Below are positions 32,679 to 39,934 of a DNA stretch of 44,017 nt, piece after piece. Origin of the DNA: Actinomycetes bacterium (GTDB lineage: Bacteria; Actinomycetota; Acidimicrobiia; IMCC26256; Chersky-534). The notes beneath the pieces were generated by a model, which was given only the letters and a program-made list of their open reading frames with translations, ran no database searches and was not told where the DNA came from. The translations under genes were made by a program, and so were the position numbers. The DNA lies in assembly GCA_025463865.1 (NCBI GenBank), contig JAODBH010000235.1:1-44017 (forward strand), in the 5' to 3' direction. Position 1 is the first letter of the stretch, and each line of letters begins with the position of its first letter.

Positions 32679-32774
32679 TCGGACCGAAATGCCGCGGTCG
32701 CCCTGTTCTCGCGGCCGTAACAACCGTGGTTCGCGGTGTAGCGCTGCGGTGCGGGAGGCTTCACCGGGTTCCGG

Positions 32775-32803
32775 TTGCGATCCGTACCGCCGATCCGTAT
32801 GGT
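32775..32803 (+). promoter_or_regulatory. Predicted promoter of aldolase-aldehyde dehydrogenase unit
   Basis: TTGCGA (32775-32780) and TATGGT (32798-32803) are 17 bases apart and read toward 32867. The -10 forms the left part of the operator at 32800-32810, the same arrangement as at 21202-21238. Confidence 0.5.
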
Positions 32804-32810
32804 AAGACCA
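32800..32810. promoter_or_regulatory. FadR-type GntR operator upstream of aldolase gene
   Basis: TGGTAAGACCA fully matches TGGTNNNACCA. It lies 56 bases before the aldolase ATG and overlaps the predicted -10. Confidence 0.8.
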
Positions 32811-32866
32811 CCAGACCAAGTGCGCGCGGCCATCGCTGACCGCATCCCCCCTGCCCGAGGTGACCA

Positions 32867-33637
32867 ATGTCGATTTCGTACTCCGCCGTCGGCGCGGGAA
32901 AAGAGCGTCGAATCCGCCGTTTCATCAAGGCCGACGGCCGGTCGCTCCTCGTCGCGGTCGACCACGCGGCATACATGGGCCAGGGCCCGCCGCTCTCGGT
33001 CATCGGTGACATCGCGCGGGGCGGCCCCGACGGCGTGCTCGCCACCTGGCACGTCGCCCGGTCCAGCGCGATCGAGCTCTCGGAGGCCGGGCTGGTCCTG
33101 CGGGTCGACGGCGGGATGTCGGAGCTCGGATCGTTCGCCGCATCAGACGTCTCCACGCTGCTCGCGTCGGTCGACGACGCCCTGCGCGTCGGGGCCGACG
33201 CCGTGGTCGTGCTCGCGTTCCCGGGGACGAAGGACGAAGAGGTCTCGTTGCAACGGCTCGCGCTGCTCTGCGCCGAGTGCGAGAAGGTCGGCCTCCCGGT
33301 CATCGCCGAGGCGCTGCCGGGTGGCTTCGGCCAGGAGATCGAGTGGACCTTCGACACGGTCGCCCGCGCCGCGCGCATCGCGGCCGAACTCGGCGCCGAC
33401 GTCGTGAAGACCGTGTGCCCCGGTGACCCGAAGGGCTTCGGCGAGGTCGTCGCGGCGTGCCCGGTGCCGGTCGTGGCCCTCGGTGGACCACGGGTCGACA
33501 ACGAGGACGACATCGTCAACTTCGCCAAGGGCATCGTCGACGCCGGCGCCTGCGGGGTGGCCATCGGCCGCAACGTCTGGGGCTCCCCCGACCCGGCGAA
33601 GCTGGTCACCCGCCTCCGCGAAGCCATCCACGGCTGA
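32867..33637 (+). CDS. DeoC/LacD/FbaB-type class I aldolase
   Basis: This 256-residue TIM-barrel aldolase has SLLVAVDHAAYMGQGP near the start and the Schiff-base Lys in ADVVKTVCPGD (about 185). VVALGGP (about 203) and GVAIGRNVWGSPDP (225-238), the phosphate-binding C-terminal barrel motifs of the DhnA/FbaB/LsrF group, are also present. It cleaves or forms a C-C bond in a phosphorylated or CoA-linked intermediate. The ATG has GAGGTGA upstream. It leads the two-gene unit with the aldehyde dehydrogenase, suggesting that the aldehyde released is oxidised at once. Confidence 0.85.
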   Translation: MSISYSAVGAGKERRIRRFIKADGRSLLVAVDHAAYMGQGPPLSVIGDIARGGPDGVLATWHVARSSAIELSEAGLVLRVDGGMSELGSFAASDVSTLLASVDDALRVGADAVVVLAFPGTKDEEVSLQRLALLCAECEKVGLPVIAEALPGGFGQEIEWTFDTVARAARIAAELGADVVKTVCPGDPKGFGEVVAACPVPVVALGGPRVDNEDDIVNFAKGIVDAGACGVAIGRNVWGSPDPAKLVTRLREAIHG

Positions 33638-33732
33638 CCGCTCCACTTGCGCCGGCACCGCCCTCCGACCGCGGCTCCGAACGCTGCCTGCACCCCATCG
33701 ACCCAGGCTCCCGGGCCTGGCTGGAGGCCCGA

Positions 33733-35241
33733 ATGACTGACACCGCAGCCCCGCCGGTCTTCGATCCGAGTTGGGTCCGCTCCGACCCGTATCCGCAGGT
33801 CATCGCAGGTCTTGAGGTCGGCGACGGGATGCGGATGCCGCTCGTCAACCCCGGCACCGGCGAGCAGGTCGGCAGCTGGCTCGAGGCCACCGACGACGAG
33901 GTCGACCGCGCCCTGGCCGCGGCCCGCACGTCGTTCGACGACGGCGTCTGGCGTCGCCGGCCGCCGGCGCGACGGGCCGAGGTGCTCGAGCGGGTCGCGC
34001 ACGCGATCCGCGACCGCGTGCCCGAGCTCATCGGGCTCGACTGCGTGAGCACCGGCAAGGTCTTCCTCGGCGGCATCGGCTACGACGGCTACGAGGCCTA
34101 CAACGCGTTCATGGGTGCGGCCGCCACGATCCGCGAGGCCGCGGGCGAGGTGCGCGAGGCCGCGTTCCCGCCCGGCCTCTTCCCGGGCGACGGGCCGCGC
34201 ATCCTGTCGATCCGCAACCGCGAGCCGGTCGGGGTCGTCGCCGAGCTGCTGCCCTGGAACGCACCCCTCTACACGGGCAGCGAGCGCATCGCGGGCGCGC
34301 TCGCCGCGGGTTGCTCGGTGGTGGCCAAGCCGTCGGAGGAGTCCCCCGCGAGCTTCGTCGAGCTCGCCGCCATCATGCGTGAGGCCGGCCTCCCCGACGG
34401 CGTCTTCAACGTCGTGCTGGGCCGGGGCGAGACCGTCGGCGACCGCCTGATCCGCGACCCGCGGGTCGACCTCGTCAGCGTCACCGGCTCGGTCGAGACG
34501 GGCACCCGCGTCTACGAGATCGCCGCGAGCAACATGAAACGGGTCAACCTGGAGCTCGGCGGCAAGGCCCCCGTCGTCGTCTTCGCCGACGCCGACCTCG
34601 ACGCGGTCGCCACGTGGGCGATGCTCGCCGCGTTCAACAACATGGGCGAGGTCTGCGTTGCCGGAACCCGCCTGCTCGTCGAGGCCTCGGCGTACGATGA
34701 CGTCGTCGCGGCCGTGGCCGGCGCCGCGTCGGGCCTGCCGATCGGCGACCAGTTCGACGCCCAGACCTTCATCGGGCCGCTCGTCAACGCGGAGCATGCC
34801 GACCGGGTCCGCGGGTTCGTCGAGCGGGCCATCAGCGACGGTGGCGCGACGCTCGTGGGCGGCGGCACGGTGCCCGACGGCCTGAACGGCGCCTTCGTCG
34901 CCCCGACCGTCCTCGGCGACCTCGGCGCGGGCGCCGAGATCGAGCAGAACGAGGTCTTCGGCCCGGTCATCGCCGCCCAGCGGTTCGAGACCGAGGACGA
35001 GGCCCTCGCCCGGGCCAACTCGACCCAGTACGGGCTGAGCGCGTCGGTGTTCACCGGCAACATCGAGCGCGCGTTCCGATTCGCCGACCGCCTCGTCGCC
35101 GGCAACGTGCAGATCAACCACCACTACTCGGCGGACAGCCACATCCCGCGCGGCACCCCCCGCCGCAAGAGCGGCACCGGCCTGGCCGGCGTCGGCGCCT
35201 ATCAGGCCCCGAAGAGCATCGACGTCAACCTCGGTTTCTGA
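33733..35241 (+). CDS. NAD(P)-dependent aldehyde dehydrogenase
   Basis: The 502-residue ALDH-superfamily enzyme has all key residues in place: Asn in LLPWNAPLYTG (about 176), Glu in LELGGKAPVVVF (about 275) and the catalytic Cys in NMGEVCVAGTRL (about 309). GGAGG precedes the ATG. It oxidises an aldehyde to the acid, probably that made by the aldolase 95 bases upstream. Semialdehyde substrates such as malonate or succinate semialdehyde would be consistent with pyrimidine-type breakdown, but the sequence alone does not discriminate. Confidence 0.9.
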   Translation: MTDTAAPPVFDPSWVRSDPYPQVIAGLEVGDGMRMPLVNPGTGEQVGSWLEATDDEVDRALAAARTSFDDGVWRRRPPARRAEVLERVAHAIRDRVPELIGLDCVSTGKVFLGGIGYDGYEAYNAFMGAAATIREAAGEVREAAFPPGLFPGDGPRILSIRNREPVGVVAELLPWNAPLYTGSERIAGALAAGCSVVAKPSEESPASFVELAAIMREAGLPDGVFNVVLGRGETVGDRLIRDPRVDLVSVTGSVETGTRVYEIAASNMKRVNLELGGKAPVVVFADADLDAVATWAMLAAFNNMGEVCVAGTRLLVEASAYDDVVAAVAGAASGLPIGDQFDAQTFIGPLVNAEHADRVRGFVERAISDGGATLVGGGTVPDGLNGAFVAPTVLGDLGAGAEIEQNEVFGPVIAAQRFETEDEALARANSTQYGLSASVFTGNIERAFRFADRLVAGNVQINHHYSADSHIPRGTPRRKSGTGLAGVGAYQAPKSIDVNLGF

Positions 35242-35291
35242 CGCTTTGAGATTGTCCGGCCCGATCCTCAGCCGTAGGGTTGTCGGACCGA

Positions 35292-35302
35292 TGGACTGAC
35301 CA
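35292..35302. promoter_or_regulatory. GntR operator variant upstream of VOC-cupin-hydantoinase-gntR operon
   Basis: TGGACTGACCA, one change from consensus, is embedded in CGATGGACTGACCATA, the same 16 bases as at 21985 upstream of the importer operon. It lies 23 bases before the GTG start at 35326. TTGTCG at 35280-35285 and ATAGAA at 35302-35307 (16-base spacing) could form the promoter. This unit includes the GntR gene, so the site would give autoregulation. Confidence 0.75.
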
Positions 35303-35325
35303 TAGAACCAACCGCGGAGCAGGCA

Positions 35326-35835
35326 GTGCCGATCACCAGAATGAACCACGCAGTGCTCTACGTACGGGACGCGCGCCGCAGCGCCGCCTGGTACCAGGAG
35401 GTCCTCGGCTTCTCGGTCGTCGTCGACGACGAGCTCGGCCGCTTCGCGTTCCTCCGGGCGCCCGCGTCGGAGAACCACCACGACATCGCGTTCTTCTCCA
35501 TCGGCGATGCCGCGGGCCCGTCCGAGGCCGGTCGGCGCACCGTCGGGCTCTACCACATCGCGTGGGAGGTGCCCACGCTCGCGGAGCTCGAGGAGATGCG
35601 GGTCCGGCTGGAGAAGGTGGGCGCGCTCGTCGGCGCGAGCGACCACGCGGTGAACAAGAGCCTCTACGCCGCCGACCCCGACGGGTTGGAGTTCGAGGTG
35701 ATGTGGTTGACCCCCGCGGCCCACTGGGGCGCGGAGGAGCATGAAGCGATCATCCGCCCGCTCGACATCGCGGCCGATCGTGAACGGTACGAGACCGAAT
35801 CAGACGATCTGGCGACCGCAGGGGACGCGACATGA
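35326..35835 (+). CDS. VOC-superfamily dioxygenase-like protein
   Basis: This 169-residue single-domain VOC protein has H8 (MNHAVLYV), H77 (GLYHIAWEV) and E124 (GLEFEVMW), which form a 2-His-1-Glu metal triad. The triad is as in type I extradiol dioxygenases and glyoxalases. WYQEVLGFSVV is the usual helix after the first strand. It would cleave or rearrange a metal-bound diol or oxo-intermediate. GTG at 35326 follows CGGAGC. It is the first gene of a seven-gene operon and overlaps the cupin start in an ATGA. Confidence 0.8.
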   Translation: MPITRMNHAVLYVRDARRSAAWYQEVLGFSVVVDDELGRFAFLRAPASENHHDIAFFSIGDAAGPSEAGRRTVGLYHIAWEVPTLAELEEMRVRLEKVGALVGASDHAVNKSLYAADPDGLEFEVMWLTPAAHWGAEEHEAIIRPLDIAADRERYETESDDLATAGDAT

Positions 35836-36224
35836 CTGGCGGCATCTTGGGGAACGTGGCGAACGAGAGCTCACTCATCTACTTCTTCGACGACGACGCG
35901 TTCAAGGAGACGCAGCCCGGGTTCCGTCGCCGGATCATCAACGGCGACACCCTGAGCCTGTGCTTCTGGCGCATCGCCGACGGATCGGGGCCGACCCCCT
36001 ACGACGGCCACCCGCAGAACGAGCAGTTCGGCCTCATCGTCAAGGGCACCCTCGACTTCCGCCTCGACTCCGAGGAGCGGATCAAGCTCGGCCCCGGCGA
36101 CGTGTACCACGCGCCGCTCGGCACGCCCCACGGCGACAGCTACTTCATCGGTGACCCGGAGTACGGCGAGGTCTGGATCGTCGACATCTTCTCGCCCGTG
36201 CGCGAGGAGTACCGCGGTGGCTGA
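35832..36224 (+). CDS. Small cupin-domain protein
   Basis: This 130-residue beta-barrel protein has the two cupin motifs: HPQNEQFGLIVKGTLDF (about 60-76) with His and Glu, and LGPGDVYHAPLGTPHGDSYF (86-105) with His. It may bind Fe, Mn or Zn and act as dioxygenase, isomerase or small-molecule sensor. The start overlaps the VOC stop and the end overlaps the HyuA start by eight bases, so its expression is tied to the hydantoinase. Its substrate is unknown. Confidence 0.8.
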   Translation: MTGGILGNVANESSLIYFFDDDAFKETQPGFRRRIINGDTLSLCFWRIADGSGPTPYDGHPQNEQFGLIVKGTLDFRLDSEERIKLGPGDVYHAPLGTPHGDSYFIGDPEYGEVWIVDIFSPVREEYRGG

Positions 36225-38295
36225 CTGGAGGCTCGCGGTCGACATCGGTGGCACCTTCACCGACGCGGTCCTCATCGACGGCGAGTCGGGTCGGGTCGTC
36301 GTCGACAAGACGCTCTCGACCCCGTCGCAGCCGCTGGAAGGGGTCAAGCGCGGTGTCCTCGGCGCGCTGGCGCGGGCCGGGATCACGCCGGAGGAGATCC
36401 GCGCGCCGATCGTGCACGCCACCACCCTCGTCACCAACGCGCTGATCGAGGGGAAGATCGCCAACGCGGCGCTCGTCACCACGCTCGGCTTCGCCGACAC
36501 GCTGCTGATCCGCAACGAGCACCGCTACGACATGTACGACCTGCAGATCGAGTTCCCGCCGCCGCCGATCCCGCGCGACCGCACGTTCGAGATCGACGAG
36601 CGCGTCTCCTCCGACGGCACCGTGCTCACCGTTCCCGACCGCGCCGCGATCGAGCGCCTGGCCGCGGAGCTGCAGGCCGTCGAGGCCGAGGCCGTCGCCA
36701 TCTGCTTCCTGAACTCCTACGCGAACCCGGGGAACGAACGCGCGGTCGCCGCCGGCCTGGCCGAGCTCCTCGACGTGCCGGTCTGCGCTTCGAACGAGAT
36801 CGCCCCGCAGATCCGCGAGTACCCCCGCATGGTCACCACCGCGTGCAACGCGTCGACCATGCCGGTGATCGGCCCGTACCTCGAGGAGTTCCAGTCCTGG
36901 CTCGCGGAACAGGGCTTCGGCGGCAGCCTGCTGATCATGCTGTCGAACGGCGGTGTGGTCTCGGCCGACGTCGCGGCGAAGAACCCGATCCGCATGGTGG
37001 AGTCGGGCCCGGCCGCGGGTGCGTTGGCGGGCAGCTGGTACGCCCGCCGCCTCGACGAGCCGCGGCTGCTCTGCTTCGACATGGGCGGCACGACCGCCAA
37101 GTCGTGCCTCATCGAGGACTTCGACGCCGAGCTCACCACCGACTTCGAGATCGCCCGCATGTACCGGTTCAAGAAGGGCTCCGGGTTCCCGGTGACGGTC
37201 CCTTCGATCGACCTGGTCGAGATCGGTGCAGGCGGCGGCAGCATCGCCCGGGTCGACGACCTCGGCCTGCTCAAGATCGGCCCCGACTCCGCCGGCGCCG
37301 AGCCGGGCCCGGCCTGCTACGGACGCGGTGGTGTGAACCCCACCGTCACCGACTCCGACGTCGTGCTCGGCAACCTCGACCCCGGCTTCTTCCTCGGCGG
37401 CGAGATGGTCCTCGACCTCGAGGCCGCGGAGCACGCGATCGGCAAGGTGTCGGCTTCGCTCGAGACGTCGATCGTGGAGACCGCCGGCGGCGTGATCGAG
37501 CTCGTCGACCAGAACATGGCCGCGTCGGCACGCATGCACGCGGTCGAGCGGGGTGCCGACCTGCGCGGGGTGTCGCTGATCGCGTTCGGCGGGGCGGGAC
37601 CTGTGCACGCGTGCGGCGTCGCGGAGCTGCTCGACTCCCCCCGCGTCATCTTCCCGGCCAACGCCAGTGTGCTGTCGGCGTTCGGCGCGCTGGTCACCCC
37701 GGTCCGCATGGACCTCGCCCGCAGCTTCGTGCGCAAGTTCGACGACGTCGCCGACGCCGACCGTGAGGCGCTGCTGGAGGAGATGCGCGCCGAGGGCCGG
37801 CGCGTGCTCGCGTCGGCCGGCGTGGCCGAGAGCGACGTCACGTTCCGCTACGGCGTCGACGCCCGCTATCAGGGCCAAGGCAACGAGATCACGCTCTGGG
37901 TCGGCACGGGTGAGTCGTGGCCGACCACCTCGGAGGAGCTCCTCGCGCAGTTCTCGGAGCAGTACCGCACGATGTACGGCATGACCATCCCCGACGTCGC
38001 GGTGGAGGTCGTCACCTGGCGCATCTCGGCCTTCGGCTCCGATCCCGCGCTGACGCTCCACGGACTCCAGCCGACGGGCGCGGTGCCCACACCGAAGGGC
38101 AGCCGGCCGGTGCGCTTCTCCCGCACCGCTCCCGCGGTCGACGTCCCGGTCTACGAGCGCAGCGCGCTCGAGGTCGGCGCCCGGATCGTCGGGCCCGCGA
38201 TCATCGAGGAGCGCGAGACCACCGCCGTGCTCCGGCCCACCTGGGTCGCCACCGTCGACGGCGACTCGTCGCTGGTCGCCGAGCGGGTGCAATGA
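36217..38295 (+). CDS. Hydantoinase/oxoprolinase family subunit A (N-methylhydantoinase A-like)
   Basis: The 692-residue ATP-binding subunit of the HyuA family has the acetate/sugar-kinase-type phosphate loops LAVDIGGTFTDAV (about 5-17) and CFDMGGTTAKSCLIED (about 286-301). LVEIGAGGGSIARVD, AGAEPGPACYGRGG and FGGAGPVHACG follow. Members open hydantoin or pyroglutamate-type rings or carboxylate ketones at the cost of ATP. The GTG at 36217 has GAGGAG 7 bases upstream and overlaps the cupin end. It acts with the next gene. Alternative: an acetophenone-carboxylase-like enzyme, because a CoA ligase follows in the operon. Confidence 0.9.
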   Translation: MADWRLAVDIGGTFTDAVLIDGESGRVVVDKTLSTPSQPLEGVKRGVLGALARAGITPEEIRAPIVHATTLVTNALIEGKIANAALVTTLGFADTLLIRNEHRYDMYDLQIEFPPPPIPRDRTFEIDERVSSDGTVLTVPDRAAIERLAAELQAVEAEAVAICFLNSYANPGNERAVAAGLAELLDVPVCASNEIAPQIREYPRMVTTACNASTMPVIGPYLEEFQSWLAEQGFGGSLLIMLSNGGVVSADVAAKNPIRMVESGPAAGALAGSWYARRLDEPRLLCFDMGGTTAKSCLIEDFDAELTTDFEIARMYRFKKGSGFPVTVPSIDLVEIGAGGGSIARVDDLGLLKIGPDSAGAEPGPACYGRGGVNPTVTDSDVVLGNLDPGFFLGGEMVLDLEAAEHAIGKVSASLETSIVETAGGVIELVDQNMAASARMHAVERGADLRGVSLIAFGGAGPVHACGVAELLDSPRVIFPANASVLSAFGALVTPVRMDLARSFVRKFDDVADADREALLEEMRAEGRRVLASAGVAESDVTFRYGVDARYQGQGNEITLWVGTGESWPTTSEELLAQFSEQYRTMYGMTIPDVAVEVVTWRISAFGSDPALTLHGLQPTGAVPTPKGSRPVRFSRTAPAVDVPVYERSALEVGARIVGPAIIEERETTAVLRPTWVATVDGDSSLVAERVQ

Positions 38296-38338
38296 GCTCT
38301 CGACCTTCCTTCCGGCAACCGACGCGAGCGGAGTGAGC

Positions 38339-39934
38339 ATGGATTCCATCGAGCTCGAAGTGCTGTGGGGAAGCCTCATCAGCACGGTGAACGAGCAGGC
38401 CAAGGCGCTCCAGCGCAGCGCGTTCAGCCCGATCGTCCGTGAGGCCGGCGACCTCGCCAACGCCCTGTTCGACACGAGCGCGCGCATGGTCGCGCAGGCC
38501 GTCACCGGCACCCCCGGCCACATCAACTCGCTCGCGGTCGCGGCCGGCGAGATGCTGAAGGAGTACCCGATCGCCTCGCTCGAACCGGGCGACGTGCTCA
38601 TCACCAACGACCCGTACAAGACGGCCGGCCAGCTCCTCGACGTCACCGTGCTCTCGCCCGTGTGGCGCAACGAGCAGGTGATCGGCTTCTTCGGCTCGAC
38701 GATCCACCACACCGACGTCGGCGGCTACGGCATCGGCGCCGGTGCGCGCGACGTGTTCGAAGAGGGCCTGTGGATCCCGATCTGCAAGCTGATGAAGCAG
38801 CACGAGCGCAACACCGACGTCTGGAAGTTCATCCTCTCCAACGTGCGCGAGCCCGAGCAGGTCGCCGGTGACCTCCACGCGCAGATGGCGTCGGCCGAGA
38901 TCGGGGCGCTCCGGCTCAACCAGCTGCTCGACGCCCACGGCCTCGACGACATCCAGGCGCTCGCCGACGAGGTGATCTCCCGGTCCGAGGAGGCGACCCG
39001 CCGCGCGATCCGCGCACTGCCCGCGGGAACCTTCCGGGCGTCGTCGGTGCTCGACCTGGCCGACGGCTCCGAGATCACCATCGCCGCCGCGATCACCGTC
39101 GACCCGGTGAAGGGCGAGATCCTCGTCGACTACGAGGGCTCGTCGGCCGCGAGCCCGGCCGGCATCAACGTGGTGAAGAACTACACCCACGCCTACACGA
39201 CCTTCACGATCCGCAGTGTCCTGAACCCCGACGTCCCGAACAACGCGGGCAGCCTGGCGCCGATCCTGGTCGAGGCACCGCTCGGCAGCATCGTCAACGC
39301 GGTCTCGCCCGCGCCGTGCACCGCACGCCACGTCGTGGGCATGTTCCTCCCGATGCCGCTCCTGCGGGCGCTGTCGGAGTTCCTCCCCGAGGCCGTGATG
39401 GCCGAGGGCGCCGGCGCGGTGTGGACCTGCCAGGTCAACGGCACCCGCGCCGACGGCCGGCCGTTCATCACGTCGATGTTCAACTACGCCGGAGGCGTCG
39501 GCGCCCGGGCCCACAAAGCCGGCCTGTCGGCGACCGCGTATCCCACCGGGGTCAGTGCGGTGCCGATCGAGGTGGTCGAGTCGATGGCACCGATGCGCTT
39601 CCTCCGCAAGGAGCTCCGCCGCGACTCGGCCGGAGCCGGTGCGGGCCAGGCCACCGGTGGTCTCGGACAGGTCGTCGAGTTCACCGTCGAGAACGATCGC
39701 AAGTGGACGCTCAACGCGGTGGCGAGCCGTCTCGCCCACGCGCCGGCAGGCCTGTTCGGCGGCGACCCGGGGCAGGTCGGCGCGTTCCTCGTGAACGGCG
39801 TACCGGTCCGGACCCAGAAGCGCATCGATCTCGAGTCGGGCGACATCGTCCGCATGGAGCTTCCCGGTGGTGGCGGCTACGGCACCCCACCGAAGGGCGG
39901 TCCCGCGATCGCGGCCGGGGTTTCCTCCGAGTGA
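38339..39934 (+). CDS. Hydantoinase/oxoprolinase family subunit B
   Basis: The 531-residue partner of HyuA shows the family blocks LQRSAFSPIVREAGDLANALFD (positions 23-44) and PGHINSL. It also has GDVLITNDPYKTAGQLLDVTV (85-105), STIHHTDVGGYG with metal-type His residues, and an end rich in GGGGYG. Subunit B carries the hydrolytic or carboxylating site. CGGAG before the ATG at 38339 favours it over the GTG two codons earlier. The stop overlaps the CoA-ligase GTG (GTGA). The AB pair is expected to work as a complex in the cytoplasm. Confidence 0.9.
   Translation: MDSIELEVLWGSLISTVNEQAKALQRSAFSPIVREAGDLANALFDTSARMVAQAVTGTPGHINSLAVAAGEMLKEYPIASLEPGDVLITNDPYKTAGQLLDVTVLSPVWRNEQVIGFFGSTIHHTDVGGYGIGAGARDVFEEGLWIPICKLMKQHERNTDVWKFILSNVREPEQVAGDLHAQMASAEIGALRLNQLLDAHGLDDIQALADEVISRSEEATRRAIRALPAGTFRASSVLDLADGSEITIAAAITVDPVKGEILVDYEGSSAASPAGINVVKNYTHAYTTFTIRSVLNPDVPNNAGSLAPILVEAPLGSIVNAVSPAPCTARHVVGMFLPMPLLRALSEFLPEAVMAEGAGAVWTCQVNGTRADGRPFITSMFNYAGGVGARAHKAGLSATAYPTGVSAVPIEVVESMAPMRFLRKELRRDSAGAGAGQATGGLGQVVEFTVENDRKWTLNAVASRLAHAPAGLFGGDPGQVGAFLVNGVPVRTQKRIDLESGDIVRMELPGGGGYGTPPKGGPAIAAGVSSE

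Noticed and set aside
32761-35742. Minus-strand open frame of about 990 codons opposite aldolase and aldehyde dehydrogenase
   Set aside because: Both plus-strand genes have all catalytic residues; the antisense frame has none and spans operators and promoters.
36145-38712. Minus-strand open frame of about 855 codons opposite hyuA
   Set aside because: Antisense shadow of the well-conserved hydantoinase A gene.
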